64,000 bases of DNA. It comes from Phaseolus vulgaris (taxonomy: Eukaryota > Streptophyta > Magnoliopsida > Fabales > Fabaceae). Both the position numbers and the translations under genes were made by a program. The notes under the pieces were generated by a model, which did no database searches, was not told where the DNA came from, and worked only from the letters and a program-made list of their open reading frames with translations. The stretch lies in NCBI RefSeq assembly GCF_000499845.2, contig NC_023749.2, positions 7,112,013 to 7,176,012 of the forward strand. The letters run 5' to 3'. Below are positions 22,511-35,423 of this stretch, one piece after another; within the stretch, counting starts at the first letter, position 1, and every line of letters begins with the position of its first letter.

Positions 22511-24943
22511 AAGATAAAAAATTTAATTTTTAAGAGAGATGTGATATGAAAAAAAAAAAAATGTTTTCAAGTTGTAAGAACTGTTTCACGTCTAATAAAT
22601 AGTCTTAATAAACGGTGTTGTTGTTTCACTTTTGACAACAAACTACTTTACAATTAAAATTTAAAACAGTATATTTGTTTTTTCTAAAAACAGTTTTAAT
22701 TAATTATAAGAATATTTAGTTATTTAGTAAATATTTAACAAATAAAAAATGACTGAAATATTTAAAAAAATTCTACATCTCTCTTTCAATTCAAAACTAT
22801 TCTTCCACATATATTAAATATTAAAAAAAAAATAGAAAATGACACAATGTTATGATAATGAAATAAAATCATCAAATATTAATATAAGAATAAAATAAAA
22901 TAAAAAAATTATTAAAGAAAAAAATTCCCTTTATATATAAATATAAATTATAAAAAATATTAATGTTTATTTTGGATGGACTTTTTTAAGGATTTTTAAG
23001 AAAAGAATTTGATTTTTTTCCATAAATTAAAATTAGTTTATATAAAACTAATTGGTTTATATAATTTTATAAAAATTTAAATTTAAATTTATAATAAATT
23101 AATTTTAGCTTCTTAATTATTTTTCTCTCTCTTTGGGACTTTCTATAAATAAAATAATAATCCAAATATATTTATAACTAGAAATGTTTCTCTATGTGAC
23201 AAATTCTCCTATTTTTTAGAGTAGAAAGATGGATTCTCACTTCTATATAGCTTTATTATATAATATTTTATTCTGATTTAAAAATATAGATTGATTTAAT
23301 TTCATATAAAATAAACTTACTTAAAATAATGAGAAAATAAATTAAATATATAAATATATTTCAATTAACAGTAATGTGCGTATAGCACGTGAGAAAAATA
23401 AAATAAAATATATTTAAAATATATTAGTAATATTGATTTTATATCTTTATTAAATATATATAAAAAATAATACATCACCAGCTTAATTGTAAGAAAATAA
23501 AAAAAGTAACTTTTTATTAAAATAAAATAATTTAAAAAATGTATTATACTACCTCATAGTTATAAACTAATACATTTCAATATCTAGTCATTCAATATTT
23601 TTTAATTGATAAGAGTGTTGTTATATTTACAAATCTACAAGAGATTACGATATATATAAATAAATTTAAAAATATGCATATAATAATAAGTATTATTATA
23701 TTGCCATATGAATAAAATAAACGGTTGTGATGTGACCGTGTACTACGTTACTGTCGTGCGACATTCCCTTTCATATTTAATCGCAAAATTTATTTTTGAG
23801 TTGTTTATGTTATTTTTTGTGAGCCATTTGTTATACATTTATTTTCTATTTGTTTTTACAATTTTTTGTTATACAAATTGTGAGCTTTTTCTTTACCAAA
23901 ATGTTTTGAGAAAAATAAATTATTCACAACCAAGTCATATTTTCAATGTAAAATTTAAATAAAATCTAAATTTTTATTCTCAGAATCTAGTTAAGGACGT
24001 GCAATGGAGATGCCAAAACATGATGTCATCATTACAGTGGCTGACGCAAGATGAAAAATACCACGCGCAACAACTCTCATACTATTTTCATAATAAATAA
24101 ACGTAAATTTTAACAAAATTTTATTATTAAATTAATTTTAACCACGTCTTGATGAAAAATTAAGTTATACTTTTGCAGTAGAAAATAATTTCGTATTTTC
24201 CAATCGATTTGTTTGAAACCATAATTATGTGATAATCTAAGTTTATTTGCTTTTGCTGTCATGATAATCTCTGAGTGATGGTCTTAATTGATTTAATAAT
24301 TTAAAATCGGTCGTAATGAAAACAAGGTGCTTCAGTTATGGTTCATGATGAAGTTAACACAGTACAAATCCAAACAGAAACGAAGACATGCTAAAACCAA
24401 AAGCTGCGGCAGAGTGAGCTCAGAAGCAGAGAACATTACCTGAAGAAGATGATCACGACATTGACAATTAAATACTATAATACTATTTGCATGCGTGTCG
24501 TGCCCTTCAATGCCTGCAATAAATACAACCCATTAACAAAGTTGTTCTTCACTTTTTTTCTCCCATGTAACTTGATTCTCTTCCCACCCTCCAAGTTTAT
24601 CAAATTTCAAAGTCATAACTTCCTCTAACTCTCACTCTTGTCTCTTCACAAAACGGCCAAGCAACAACGTCTTGCACTCACACGCATGCATGTGGAAAAA
24701 GGACATAAGAAAGAAACTGTGATACATGAAGTGCTTCAAGAGTGCAAGTTTGATTTGCTTGTCTTAGAAAGCCAACCCCATTTAAGTTTTCTCTCTCTCT
24801 TTTTAACTATATCCTAAAGCCAGATTTAGTATTTGCTTCAAGACAAATTTTTTAAGAAAGCCTGTGTCTTTAAATATATAAGAAGTGAAAACAAAGAGGG
24901 TATCTTTCCCTTGTTGTTTTGTTGGTTCTTTTCCCAAAAGGCA

Positions 24944-27900
24944 ATGAGAGCGACACGTGTTCTGTTTGTTTTTCTTTGGTTCTTCTGCGTTTATTCCCCT
25001 GCTGCGTTTTGCGCAAATGTCACGTATGACCATAGAGCATTGGTCATTGACGGCAAGCGCCGAGTGTTGGTCTCTGGTTCTATTCATTATCCTCGTAGCA
25101 CTCCAGAGGTTCTGCTCATTACCCTCTTTATGTGTCTGTTCAATGTTACACGTTCGCCTTTTTTTGCATGTGTCCTTGAAGTCTGGACTTAAAAGGGATG
25201 ATTTTTGCTGTTGCAGATGTGGCCAGACCTCATTCAGAAAGCCAAAGATGGAGGACTTGATGTGATTGAGACTTATGTTTTCTGGAACTTACACGAACCA
25301 GTTCGAGGCCAGGTTCTGTTCTGTTAATGTTACTATTACCATTTTTGTGTTGTTTCAGTCCTTCACTGTGTCTTGCATTCTATTGAGTTTGTGGATGTGT
25401 TTTCTTATTTTTCAAGCTAGTAAAAAGTGTATAGAGGGTCCAAATCAAAACCAAAAGTAAAATTCTGCAGCTTAGGAAAATAAATTATCATTGTTTGAAA
25501 ATATTTTTTTACTGTTCATAAAAGCTTGAATTTGGGTGGAGAATTCTTCAGTGTCAATTAAAAACAACTTATAAAGTTGGGGTCTTGTGATCTACTCAAT
25601 GATGGATTGTATACTTTGGCTTGGCAGTATAATTTTGAAGGTAGGGCAGATTTGGTTAAATTTGTGAAGGCTGTAGCAGCAGCAGGTCTATACGTGCATC
25701 TCCGGATTGGTCCATACGCATGTGCTGAATGGAACTACGGGTAAAATATGATCTTTATATGTTTCTTTTTACAAGGGCTTTCTTATCTGATCATGACCAA
25801 ACTTTTCTGAGCAGTGGTTTCCCTCTTTGGCTACATTTTATTCCGGGAGTTCAGTTCCGAACTGATAACAAACCGTTCGAGGTAATTATTCCTTTTCTTT
25901 CTCCGTGTCTCATCTTGCTGCATCTGCTTCCTTCAATCATGAGAAATTGATTTGTGTTCAGGCCGAAATGAAGCGGTTCACCGCTAAGATTGTGGATATG
26001 ATGAAGCAAGAAAACCTCTATGCATCACAGGGAGGACCTATTATTTTGTCTCAGGTTTTTCTTAAACTTCATTAAATACATGTCTATTTTCTTTTATAAG
26101 AAATTGTGGCATCCACTGGTGGAAGAGTAGTATAGACAGAGAGTCTCGAATTCTAAATGGCCTACTGCATATTTTTTTATATGAAAAAGTTATGTAATAC
26201 TAGTATGTATACTTTCTAATGCCAGGTCGAAAATGAGTATGGAAACATTGATGCGGCCTATGGTCCTGCTGCTAAATCTTACATCAAATGGGCAGCATCA
26301 ATGGCAACATCTCTTGATACAGGGGTTCCTTGGGTAATGTGCCAACAGGCAGATGCTCCTGACCCAATTGTAAGTTTTCTCCTTTTAGCCATCAACATAA
26401 ACTGTCATGTAGTTCATTTGCTACATTGTCTATTTCCCTGATTCCTGAATAGAGCAATCTTACTATGCTGCTGTCTACAATTATCCTACTTGATTGTTTA
26501 TTTCATAATTTGTAATCTTAACTACACTCAGATTAACGCATGCAATGGATTTTACTGCGATCAATTCAATCCAAACTCTAACTCAAAACCAAAAATTTGG
26601 ACTGAGAACTGGACTGGATGGTTAGTTCCTTTTCTATATAAATCATTTAGTTATTTGAATGTCATACTCAAAATATGATCTGATTGTTTGTGTATCACCT
26701 TTCTCATTCAACTGCACTTTTCTTTTTGTTGTAACCTTTTGAATTCTGTGAAACTGCAGGTTTCTTTCATTTGGCGGTGCTGTGCCTTACAGACCAGTGG
26801 AAGATATTGCTTTTGCTGTGGCACGCTTTTACCAGCGAGGTGGAACTTTTCAGAATTACTATATGGTAATGCAACTTAATATTGTTTAAGGATTTAAACT
26901 ATTCAAGATAGGAAAAGAGCTGATGCTACAACTTTTTCTGTTCCTTGCTGGGAAACAGTACCATGGAGGGACTAATTTTGGCCGAAGCTCTGGTGGACCT
27001 TTCATTTCTACTAGTTATGATTATGATGCTCCAATTGACGAGTATGGTATGGAGTCTTTCAACCTTTGTATCTCATATTAATTGTTGATTCTGTAGAATT
27101 ATATAAACTGGTCAAGTTTGATTCTATATGAAGTCAAGAAGATACGCAAACATTATCACAGTGAAAATATATGTTTTCTTTTTTAAACTGTCTGAAGTGC
27201 ATGATGCAGGAATTGTTAGGCAGCCTAAGTGGGGCCACCTTAAAGATGTGCATAAGGCCATAAAGCTTTGTGAAGAAGCACTGATAGCGACTGATCCAAC
27301 CATTACAACTCCTGGACCAAATATAGAGGTGATAAGCGGGCAGGATCTCTGGATTATCTTTTGGAACCTTAAATGTTTCATATTTTCAAATTTTAATCTG
27401 AAATATCCCTTGAAAAGTGTGAAGATCCATGGATCTTTGTCATTTTGTCATAGATTTCTCTGATTACTGTCGCCTTCCCAACTTTGTGAGTGGTACCTTC
27501 TATTGATTGCAGAAAATTGTCTGCTAGTGCTAATCTATTATTTTCTGGGTATAGTTGTTTTATATGCTTTATAAAGGTTTAGTCTCTTTTCTGTATAATG
27601 TATGCTGTTTTGTGAACCATCCCATGAGCTTAAATGCTGGAGAAAGGAACATAAATGGTTGGTGCCTTAGCGGCAACAAACTAAGAGTTAAATCTAATTA
27701 TCCCAAAGGCTTAAGCTGTTGAGTGAGATGAGATGTGATGAATTGTTTAGTTACCTCCTTTAACATTTACTTTTCAAATCCAGGCTGCAGTTTACAAGAC
27801 AGGATCTGCATGTGCAGCCTTCCTTGCCAACATTGCCACATCTGATGCAACAGTGACCTTTAATGGAAATTCATATCACTTGCCTGCATGGTCTGTGAGC

Positions 27901-30900
27901 ATCTTACCAGACTGCAAGAATGTAGTGCTTAATACTGCAAAGGTTTGCCTCATCAACTTTCCAATAAAAATAGATGGTTAAATTGAATCAACTTACTTTC
28001 AATATGCTGTGCTTAATCTATCTACACTTTAGATATTTTCTAGTTCAAGAAATAGTATAACCTACAGTTATATTCCGGTATGGCAGATTAATTCTGCATC
28101 TATGATTTCAAGCTTCAGAACTGAGTCCTTAAAAGAAGAGGTTGGTTCTGGCTCAGGATGGAATTGGATTAGTGAACCCGTCGGTATTTCGAAGGCAGAT
28201 TCATTCTCAAAATTTGGATTACTGGAGCAAATAAATACAACTGCTGATAAAAGTGATTATTTGTGGTACTCGTCAAGGTATATAGTGTGCCTTCAAGGTT
28301 GAGGAATCATTCTTCAGACTTGCCTTTCACTACCCCACGTAACACTTCAATATTTTTCTGCAGTATTGATCTTGAAGATGATGCTGATTCTCAAACTGTC
28401 CTTCACATTGAGTCCCTTGGTCATGCCCTTCATGCTTTCATAAATGGGAAGCTTGCAGGTAAAATAAAATTAAAAGCAACGACATCTGATGATAATGTTT
28501 GGTTTAGTGCCTCCATGCCTTTTTTAAATTACTTGGCTATATTTTAAGGCCTGACACTGGTGGGGAAACACTATGCCACAGTCAGAAGATAAATAACAAA
28601 GGTATACCGTGTCTCTATCTTCCAACTATGCTTGGCCACAGGCCACACATGATAGATCCTTAGCCTGATTATCAAGAACACAATATTCTTGGCTGCAGAT
28701 CCAAAAGCTTTCAAGCTAGTTTGCAATCTTAAATATTTAAACGTATAATATATAGATCATATAACTAACATCAAGCAAAAATCTTAGTACTTACCAGTTT
28801 TATCAGGAGCAATGTAAAATATGTTACCAAATCCTAGGTACATTAAATGCATAAAAGAGGAATTATGAACATAATTTTAATTTTGTGCATCCTTGGCAAC
28901 AAAAATTTAGAGTAATGATGCATATACTTTTTACATTCTATCTCCATTCGTATCTCACACTTCTGTCTTTTTTAGTCCCATGTCATGTCTCTCTTCAAAT
29001 TGTAAACTTCATTGTATAAATTGATGTATGAGTAACATCATCCCAAAATTTAATCCCTTTAAAGATGTAGTGAAATAAAAACAAGATTAACAGAGTAAGA
29101 TCAGCTGTTTGTCCTTGTTTCTTCCTAAAATGTTCAACCTTTTCTTTATTTCTACGGAATATTCTGCGATTTATCCAATAATACTTATCTGCGACATTAT
29201 GTACAACTTTTTCAGGGAGTGGAACGGGAAACAGTAACAAAGCTAAGGTCGAAGTAGACATCCCCATCAAACTAGTGGCTGGGAAGAACATGATTGATCT
29301 CCTGAGTTTAACCGTGGGACTTCAGGTTTGTCTTTACTTCTTATGTTGTATATAAGAATGTAAGGCTGAGGCAATTTTGGTTTATATATGCATTGGCTTT
29401 CCCTCCTAATATCCTTTCACTTTATCATCAAACCTGTTCTCTTACTACATCAACTAATGCAAACCTTACGTGCTTCAGAACTATGGAGCTTTTTTTGACA
29501 CATGGGGTGCGGGGATCACTGGTCCAGTGATATTGAAAGGTTTGAAGAATGGAAGCACTGTTGATCTCTCCTCCCAACAGTGGACATATCAGGTTAGTCT
29601 CAGCTTAACTAAAGCCAGTTATTTTTTTCCCATTTTGAGTATTGTTTACTCATTTAACTGGACAGATACAACTGAACTAGTAAATTGGATTTCGGTTGTC
29701 CTCTTTTTATTGAAGTCATGCACAGACAGAATACACCATCTGTATTTTTGTAAATTCAGGTTGGCCTTAAAGGTGAAGATTTAGGTCCATCAAGTGGAAG
29801 CTCTGGACAGTGGAACTCTCAATCTGATTTACCTACAAATCAACCCTTGACTTGGTACAAGGTAATCTTTATACGAATATAGCGTCCATTGAAATTTTCG
29901 AGTTTTTCTAAATTATTCTCATTGTTATAACTGCATAATAGAGTATCGTTGAACCTATTTGGTTTCCTTGGTTTATGTACTGTCCAAAGCCATGGTTATT
30001 CAACCATGTTTTTGCATCTGATATCTTCACAATCACACATACTTTAAAGAAAACTAAGGGAATGGTACTATTAAGACAGATGATTTTACTGCTAACTAAT
30101 GGTAATACATGTTGTATTAGACAAACTTTGTTGCTCCCTCGGGAAGTAACCCAGTTGCTATTGACTTCACGGGGATGGGAAAAGGTGAGGCTTGGGTGAA
30201 TGGACAGAGCATTGGGCGATACTGGCCTACATATGTCTCTCCAAATGGCGGTTGTGCTGACTCCTGCAATTATAGAGGGGCCTATAGTTCATCCAAATGT
30301 CTCAAGAACTGTGGGAAACCATCACAGACATTGTAAGTAGTTAAATATTTTGCATTAGAGAAGTTGAAACTTGAAATTAATCCTGAATTGTTTGAAGGAA
30401 GTGAAGGCAATCCTGTTAGGTACTAATTGAGTAACTAATCATGCAGATACCACGTACCACGATCATGGTTACAACCAGATAGCAATACACTTGTATTGTT
30501 TGAGGAAAGTGGAGGTGACCCTACGCAAATCTCTTTTGCTACAAAACAGATAGGAAGCGTGTGTTCACATGTATCTGAATCTCACCCTCCACCTGTAGAC
30601 TTGTGGAATTCAGATACAAAAGCAGGGCCTGTACTGTCACTGGAGTGTCCTTATCCTAATCAGGCGATCTCTTCCATTCAATTTGCAAGTTTTGGAACGC
30701 CTTATGGAACTTGTGGGAACTTCAAACATGGACGGTGCAGAAGTAATAAGGCTCTATCCATTGTTCAGAAGGTGTTGTCCCGAGTCCTCTTGAAAAGTTC
30801 ATATATGCCTTTTGTGTAGTCAATTTTACTTTTTTTTCACTTGGATTATACTGACTCGTATTAATTAACAGGCCTGCATTGGATCAAACAGTTGTAGCGT

Positions 30901-30979
30901 TGGACTATCACTTGATACATTTGGAGATCCATGTAAAGGAGTAGCAAAGAGTTTAGCAGTTGAAGCTTCTTGTGCATAG
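24944..30979 (+). CDS. BGAL8: Beta-galactosidase 8-like, GH35, secreted; complete, 19 exons
   Basis: Exons: 24944-25108, 25217-25312, 25628-25740, 25815-25881, 25962-26054, 26226-26369, 26532-26620, 26760-26865, 26959-27046, 27210-27328, 27784-27942, 28087-28277, 28364-28458, 29216-29325, 29479-29592, 29760-29861, 30121-30332, 30447-30771, 30872-30979. All introns are GT-AG and the joined frame is 831 residues, the usual length. It has an N-terminal signal peptide (~1-24, cut before NVTYDHRAL), then the GH35 barrel with [15 protein letters not shown] (acid/base Glu182) and [11 protein letters not shown] (nucleophile Glu251). Beta-sandwich domains ([11 protein letters not shown]) follow, then a C-terminal SUEL/galactose-binding lectin domain from ~745 ([20 protein letters not shown], Cys-rich). 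Such enzymes remove terminal beta-galactosyl residues from wall polysaccharides in the apoplast. The lectin tail, length and sequence fit the BGAL8 group best, though this is a family-level call. Nothing looks broken. Confidence 0.95.
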
Positions 30980-31470
30980 ATATTTCGCTTCAAACCTTCC
31001 CACTTCCTAGCTCAGACACAGCAGAAAAGCATTCCGCACTCCAAGTGTCTTGTACTCTTTATTGAAGATGATCTTGGATAAGCCAATGTGTAAAATGCAA
31101 TTCTGGTAGTAAACCGGGAAAACAGTGTATATTTACTTAATATAGAAGGAAGGCCTTGCTCATGCATGATGTGTGATAGTGGTATATTTTACTTGAAACT
31201 TGAAAGGAAGGTTTCTAACAAGCCATACAAGAAATTGATCTCTTGATGAACAGTACGGCTATTTTCTGATAAGATAAGTTAGATTAATAAATCATATACG
31301 CAGTACATATAATCACTGTTTCATTACGAACATGTTTGGCCTTTATTTGTCAGTAATTGGTTCGGGAAACTTTATCATGAATATTGAGGATATCAACACT
31401 CACCATGTTCTTCGTTAGTAGTAAACCTCTGTATCAAAACTAGAGCATTACTAGACTCTGCCAAAACCCT
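30980..31470. other. 3' UTR and flank of the beta-galactosidase gene
   Basis: This is non-coding sequence. The transcript probably ends between about 31080 and 31290, where AATATA and AATAAA-like signals occur (for example TTAATAAATC at ~31284). No other gene is seen. Confidence 0.45.
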
Positions 31471-32260
31471 TTTTTTCAATTAGAAGAGGCAAGCTGGTGC
31501 AAAGGAGAGCCCGAAGGGGACCCAACTAGATTTGCATCCCCTACGATACTCTGCAGGGACAGCAAGCCAAGAAATATCATTAAACCAAAATGAGTGACAA
31601 CAAAAAGGCAAGGGGAGGAGAAACCAAACCCCAACACAAACAAATATCTACTCCTATTAGTAGCTATGAACTGAGGGAGAGAATTCCACCAACAAAACCC
31701 ATTTACGGAGTGAACTGCACAAGTATTACTCTGGTATATATGACCGACAAGTTTCATGCTCTTGGTTATATCAATACACTTAACACCTACTTCTAAGTCT
31801 CCAGGGACCAAGTTTGAGTTCTTGAAAAATGGTTCCATCCTTTCTGCTTTGTTACAATGGCTATAATAAATTCATTAAGCTTTGCAAAAAAGCATGCAGA
31901 GACACCCAAGTTAAGCTAGAAGCCCCCAAGATACTCGCCCTGTGATTGCCACGGGATGAACCATTCGTCTTGCACTTAGTTTAACCATGCAAAGGAGGGT
32001 TCCAAAAGACCGATAAAGTACAATTAGCCTTCCTTGGGATGTCTCTGATTTTTAAGTTGCTTCCCAATTTAAAAGAAAGTTTTAAAGATGAGTGTTCCCA
32101 AACTAATTCGTCATTAGTTAGTTGTATGGGGATGACCATGTTTTTAACATCATGAAGGATAAACGGGAACCAATCTCTTAAAAATTCCGACAGTTAAAAT
32201 CACCTATGAAACTCCAAGGGCCAGCATGATTCTGTTGAATGAAGAAGCTTTTGTTCTTCC
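31471..32260 (-). pseudogene. LINE (non-LTR) retrotransposon remnant, RT domain missing
   Basis: Minus-strand reading in several frames shows, in order, an endonuclease-like HAGPWSFIGDFN (about 32180-32230), then directly a zinc-binding/linker segment with NDELVWEHSSLKLSFK (about 32080-32130). An RNase H-like FWNPPLHG-x-TKCKTNGSSRGN follows (about 31960-32010), then the RNase H tail VGHIYQSNTCAVHSVNGFCWWNSLPQFI (about 31650-31735). These are parts of plant L1-type LINEs. The whole reverse transcriptase, normally several hundred residues between the first two pieces, is absent. There are many stops and frame changes. Confidence 0.65.
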
Positions 32261-32720
32261 CGGAAGTTGTTGGGGCTAGAATCCTTGCCCCATTGGGACA
32301 AACGAAGGAGACCTGGTTGGAGGTTCTGGGTTCCTTTGGCCAAGATTAACCTTCCGTGAAGATTGTTCTTGCAATTGAGAAGCCCTTTTCTGTATTCTTC
32401 TTTCGTGATCTTTATGGAGACACAATTGCGTTTGATGCAAGGCTTGAGTAACTGGCTTGAGGGGAAGTCCTATGAAACAGAGAGAACCTGTGCGAAGGAT
32501 CGTTCTTGTTTGGGAGCGTGAGGGGCTGTTGCTTTTGGGGCCCATGAACATATCGCAGAAGCGGGTTCCATGAGAATTGGTTATGGAAATTGTTTTGCCT
32601 GCTCATGATGATGGATAAACTACTCTTTCCTTCACCTATCTTCACTGCAGAAAAAAGATAGTGCTTGGTTAGAATGGTTTCGGCAAAAGACACTACAGTT
32701 CACAAAATCAATTGATAGCG
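32261..32720 (-). other. Possible upstream part of the LINE remnant, unclassified
   Basis: Minus-strand open frames of ~90 codons are rich in Ser, Pro, Gln and Arg and show no motif I can name. By position they could be the first ORF of the decayed LINE. They could equally be chance. Confidence 0.25.
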
Positions 32721-32910
32721 ATTGGAGATTGGTGTGGCCTTCAATCATAAAAACAACACTGCTCCATGATTTCATCCATTTATCATCATTGATGCAACAT
32801 CTCAATATCCTTACCAGCTAGCAACTGTGTGTATGTTCAGAAATCACAATTTAATGTTTTAAAACAAAGCCTTTCACCTAACTATCATTGTCTCACATTC
32901 CCAGATTTGC

Positions 32911-32920
32911 TCTATAAAAT
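32911..32920 (+). promoter_or_regulatory. TATA box of the FLA gene
   Basis: TCTATAAAAT lies 112-121 bp before the start codon. A transcript start about 30 bp downstream would leave a leader of roughly 90 bp. Confidence 0.6.
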
Positions 32921-33031
32921 CCATCTCTGCCATATCATCAATGCATCAAGTGCTCGTTGCTAATACAAATCCTACATTTGATTTGTTTTCCAAAAGCACC
33001 TGAGCCTTCATACATCAGAACTAAAATCACG

Positions 33032-33904
33032 ATGCAAAAGCAATATCTCTTTTCCTTCTCACTAGTACAGCTAGTTTCATTTCTGTATTTCACCACCACT
33101 TTAGCCCAATTATCACCAGCTACTTCTCCTCTAAAACCACCCCAACCTATTCCTACACCACCAGCTGCAGCCCCTAAACCTTTGGTTCCCTCGTTGCCAG
33201 AGTCACCAAGTGATGCCACTCCTGACACCGCAGCTGTTGACATTGTTGGAATCCTGAGGCAGGCCAAGTCATTCAACATCCTTATCCGCCTCATGAAGAC
33301 CACCCAATTGATCAACCAACTCAATGCACAGCTCCTCACTACTAAATCAGGTGGCATCACCATTCTTGCACCTGATGACAGTTCCTTCTCTGAACTCAAA
33401 GCAGGCTTCCTCAACTCTCTTTCTGATGGCCAAAAGCTCGAGCTCTTACAGTTCCATGTTCTTTCAGACTATGTGTCGAGCTCCAACTTTGATACTCTAA
33501 CCAACCCTGTGAGAACACTTGCAGGAGCTAAACCTGGAAAGGTGGAACTGAATGTGATAAGTTACGGAGGGAGTGTGAACATCTCAACAGGGGAGGTTAA
33601 CACCACTATCACAGGCATTGTATACACAGATAAGCATCTTGCTATTTATAAGGTAGGAAAGGTGCTTCTTCCTATGGACTTCTTTGCAGTGGCCAAAGCA
33701 CCTGCAAAATCACCCTCTTTGGCACCAGAACCATCTGCAAAGGCTCCTAAAGCGGATAAAGAGAATTCACTGTCCCCAGACTCCTCAGACTCATCTCAGA
33801 TTAATTCCACAAAGGATAACTCTGGCACTGTGAAAATCAATGTGTACGGAAAGTGGCTGTCCCTTGTTCTTGGAGTAGTTCTCATGACTGTTTTCTCATC
33901 ATAA
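33032..33904 (+). CDS. FLA: Fasciclin-like arabinogalactan protein, intronless
   Basis: 290 codons in one exon, normal for group-A FLAs. I chose the ATG at 33032 because it opens directly on a signal peptide (MQKQYLFSFSLVQLVSFLYF, cut near residue 25); the upstream in-frame ATG at 32957 would bury it. The layout is: Pro/Ala-rich arabinogalactan stretch (~27-60, PPQPIPTPPAAAPKP); one fasciclin domain (~68-210) with H1 motif TILAPDDSSFSEL, the QFHVLSDY box and H2-like KHLAIYKVGKVLLP; N-glycosylation sites (NIS, NTT); a second Ala/Pro/Lys AGP segment (~218-250); a Ser/Asp linker; and a hydrophobic C-terminus (SLVLGVVLMTVFSS) typical of a GPI-anchor signal. It should sit on the outer plasma membrane or in the wall, where relatives affect secondary wall properties. 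The closest type is the FLA11/12 group, by eye only. Confidence 0.93.
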   Translation: MQKQYLFSFSLVQLVSFLYFTTTLAQLSPATSPLKPPQPIPTPPAAAPKPLVPSLPESPSDATPDTAAVDIVGILRQAKSFNILIRLMKTTQLINQLNAQLLTTKSGGITILAPDDSSFSELKAGFLNSLSDGQKLELLQFHVLSDYVSSSNFDTLTNPVRTLAGAKPGKVELNVISYGGSVNISTGEVNTTITGIVYTDKHLAIYKVGKVLLPMDFFAVAKAPAKSPSLAPEPSAKAPKADKENSLSPDSSDSSQINSTKDNSGTVKINVYGKWLSLVLGVVLMTVFSS

Positions 33905-35423
33905 ACCAAAATAGATTCTAATCCATTATATACCATGCAGTTAATATTCAAGAGTGCTATGATTGCGTGAGAGGAGTGAGTATTGAGTACTATTGGTGGT
34001 GAATTTATCAGAGTGGATTAGGGATCTGAGATTGTTATATCCCTCTGATTTTATTGAGATATGCTATGCTTGTTTCAGTATATTATTTATGTAAACTTAA
34101 CAAAGGTTGCTTCAATATTTTCTATGTTTCTAATGTCAAGAAAAATAAATCATGACTACTGTCTCAAATTCAATAATTAAAATCTCTAATTTGTTAGGTG
34201 TATTTCAGGTCATGCTTCAATGTTTTTTGAGTTTTAACACTCACTAGTTATAAACCTTTTGGGTCATGAAAGGAGGCAGGAAAAAAGTATTAGGCTAATT
34301 TAAGCAAAAGAATAGGTTGCATTGCAAAACAAAAAGGTTTCACTTTGCAGAAAGACATTACTTGTTTGTTTCCCTCGGGACAAACCTTAAATATAAACCC
34401 CAGTCATTAGTTAGCCATATGCTTGAAGTAGCTTTTAAAGACATGCTTTTAGCAAGCTAATAAGCTTTTACACCAAATTTTGATTGGTTTTGTAAAGAGT
34501 TAATAGCTCACGTGGTACTGAATATAATTCTGCTGTCGAGAGTATGATATTTTTATGAATAAGAATATGGTACACCATTAGGAAGCTAAAGAACACAGTG
34601 TAGACTACCATTAAATCTATTTTAGAGTTTTTGATTATTAGTTGGTAAGAAAGACCCTACAACTGTCAATTAAAATAAAAACTAACATTTCATCTTTAAA
34701 GTTTTTAACCATTTAGGTTTTAAGGTAATTTTGGACCTTCCTAAGCCATCCTAACAGTATATATGTTCCCTCTGTTATCAAAATTGATTTTCCAGGCAGG
34801 AAATCATCAAATAATAATAACCATTGTAAATGTTACAAACCAATTAAAGGAGAATAACTTTTCTACCTGTTGCAAAAGTAAAACAAAATGACTTTGACCA
34901 CACATTTCTTATTCTAGTAAGACTTCTTAGCAACTTGTTGTTCATGTAGTTATTAGTGAACAGGATTTTGGAGGATGTTGGTTTTGGGATACAAAAGTTT
35001 GTAATTCTTAGATTTGGTTGGAGGTTCTTTTGTAATAGTATTAGAATATCCTTCAAGTGTTCCATATTAATTTATTTATTATTTGTGGATAAAAAAACAT
35101 TTTTTATTTTAATGAGACTTCAATCAGTTATAGATCTGCTATAAATATCAGAGTAAGCAGAATGGCCCAAAGAAAAATGTTTAGGCCAAATCATTTCTAT
35201 TTGATGTGAGTACTCGACCTGTATAATCACCTTGCACCTCTTAAGTAACATTTGCATAGATACATGCATCCAACTATTGTTTGATAATAACATGCGAATT
35301 GCTGTGTTAAAGCAAAACAGTTCCACACTTTCACATCTAGAACAACCTAAAAGGTTTTCCTTATCAACTTTATTGTCCGTGTCTTAGTCTAACCTTAAAA
35401 GGTGAAGACATAAGCCTATATAA
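33905..35423. other. FLA 3' UTR and intergenic DNA
   Basis: The FLA transcript probably ends near 34080-34150. The remainder is non-coding. Short open frames on both strands at 34840-35330 overlap one another and show no motif. Confidence 0.45.

Larger units (their letters stand above)
17684..24943. other. AT-rich intergenic region
   Basis: About 7.2 kb with no gene I can support. It contains simple AT repeats, a duplicated ~70-bp AT-rich block (22350-22510) and scattered short open frames without family motifs. Short coding-like stretches near 18650-18720 and 18870-18970 are discussed as a finding. The last ~500 bp must hold the promoter of the beta-galactosidase gene; a TATATAAG at about 24874-24881 is a possible TATA box but would leave only a short leader. 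Confidence 0.5.

Noticed and set aside
23708..23962. 84-codon hydrophobic open frame in the AT-rich region
   Set aside because: Phe/Leu/Tyr-rich frames arise easily in AT-rich DNA; no family likeness or splice context.
24803..25087. 94-codon minus-strand frame at the start of the beta-galactosidase gene
   Set aside because: Antisense to exon 1; no motif.
32938..33414. 158-codon minus-strand open frame over the FLA gene
   Set aside because: Antisense shadow of the FLA coding sequence; Gly/Val-rich with no motif.
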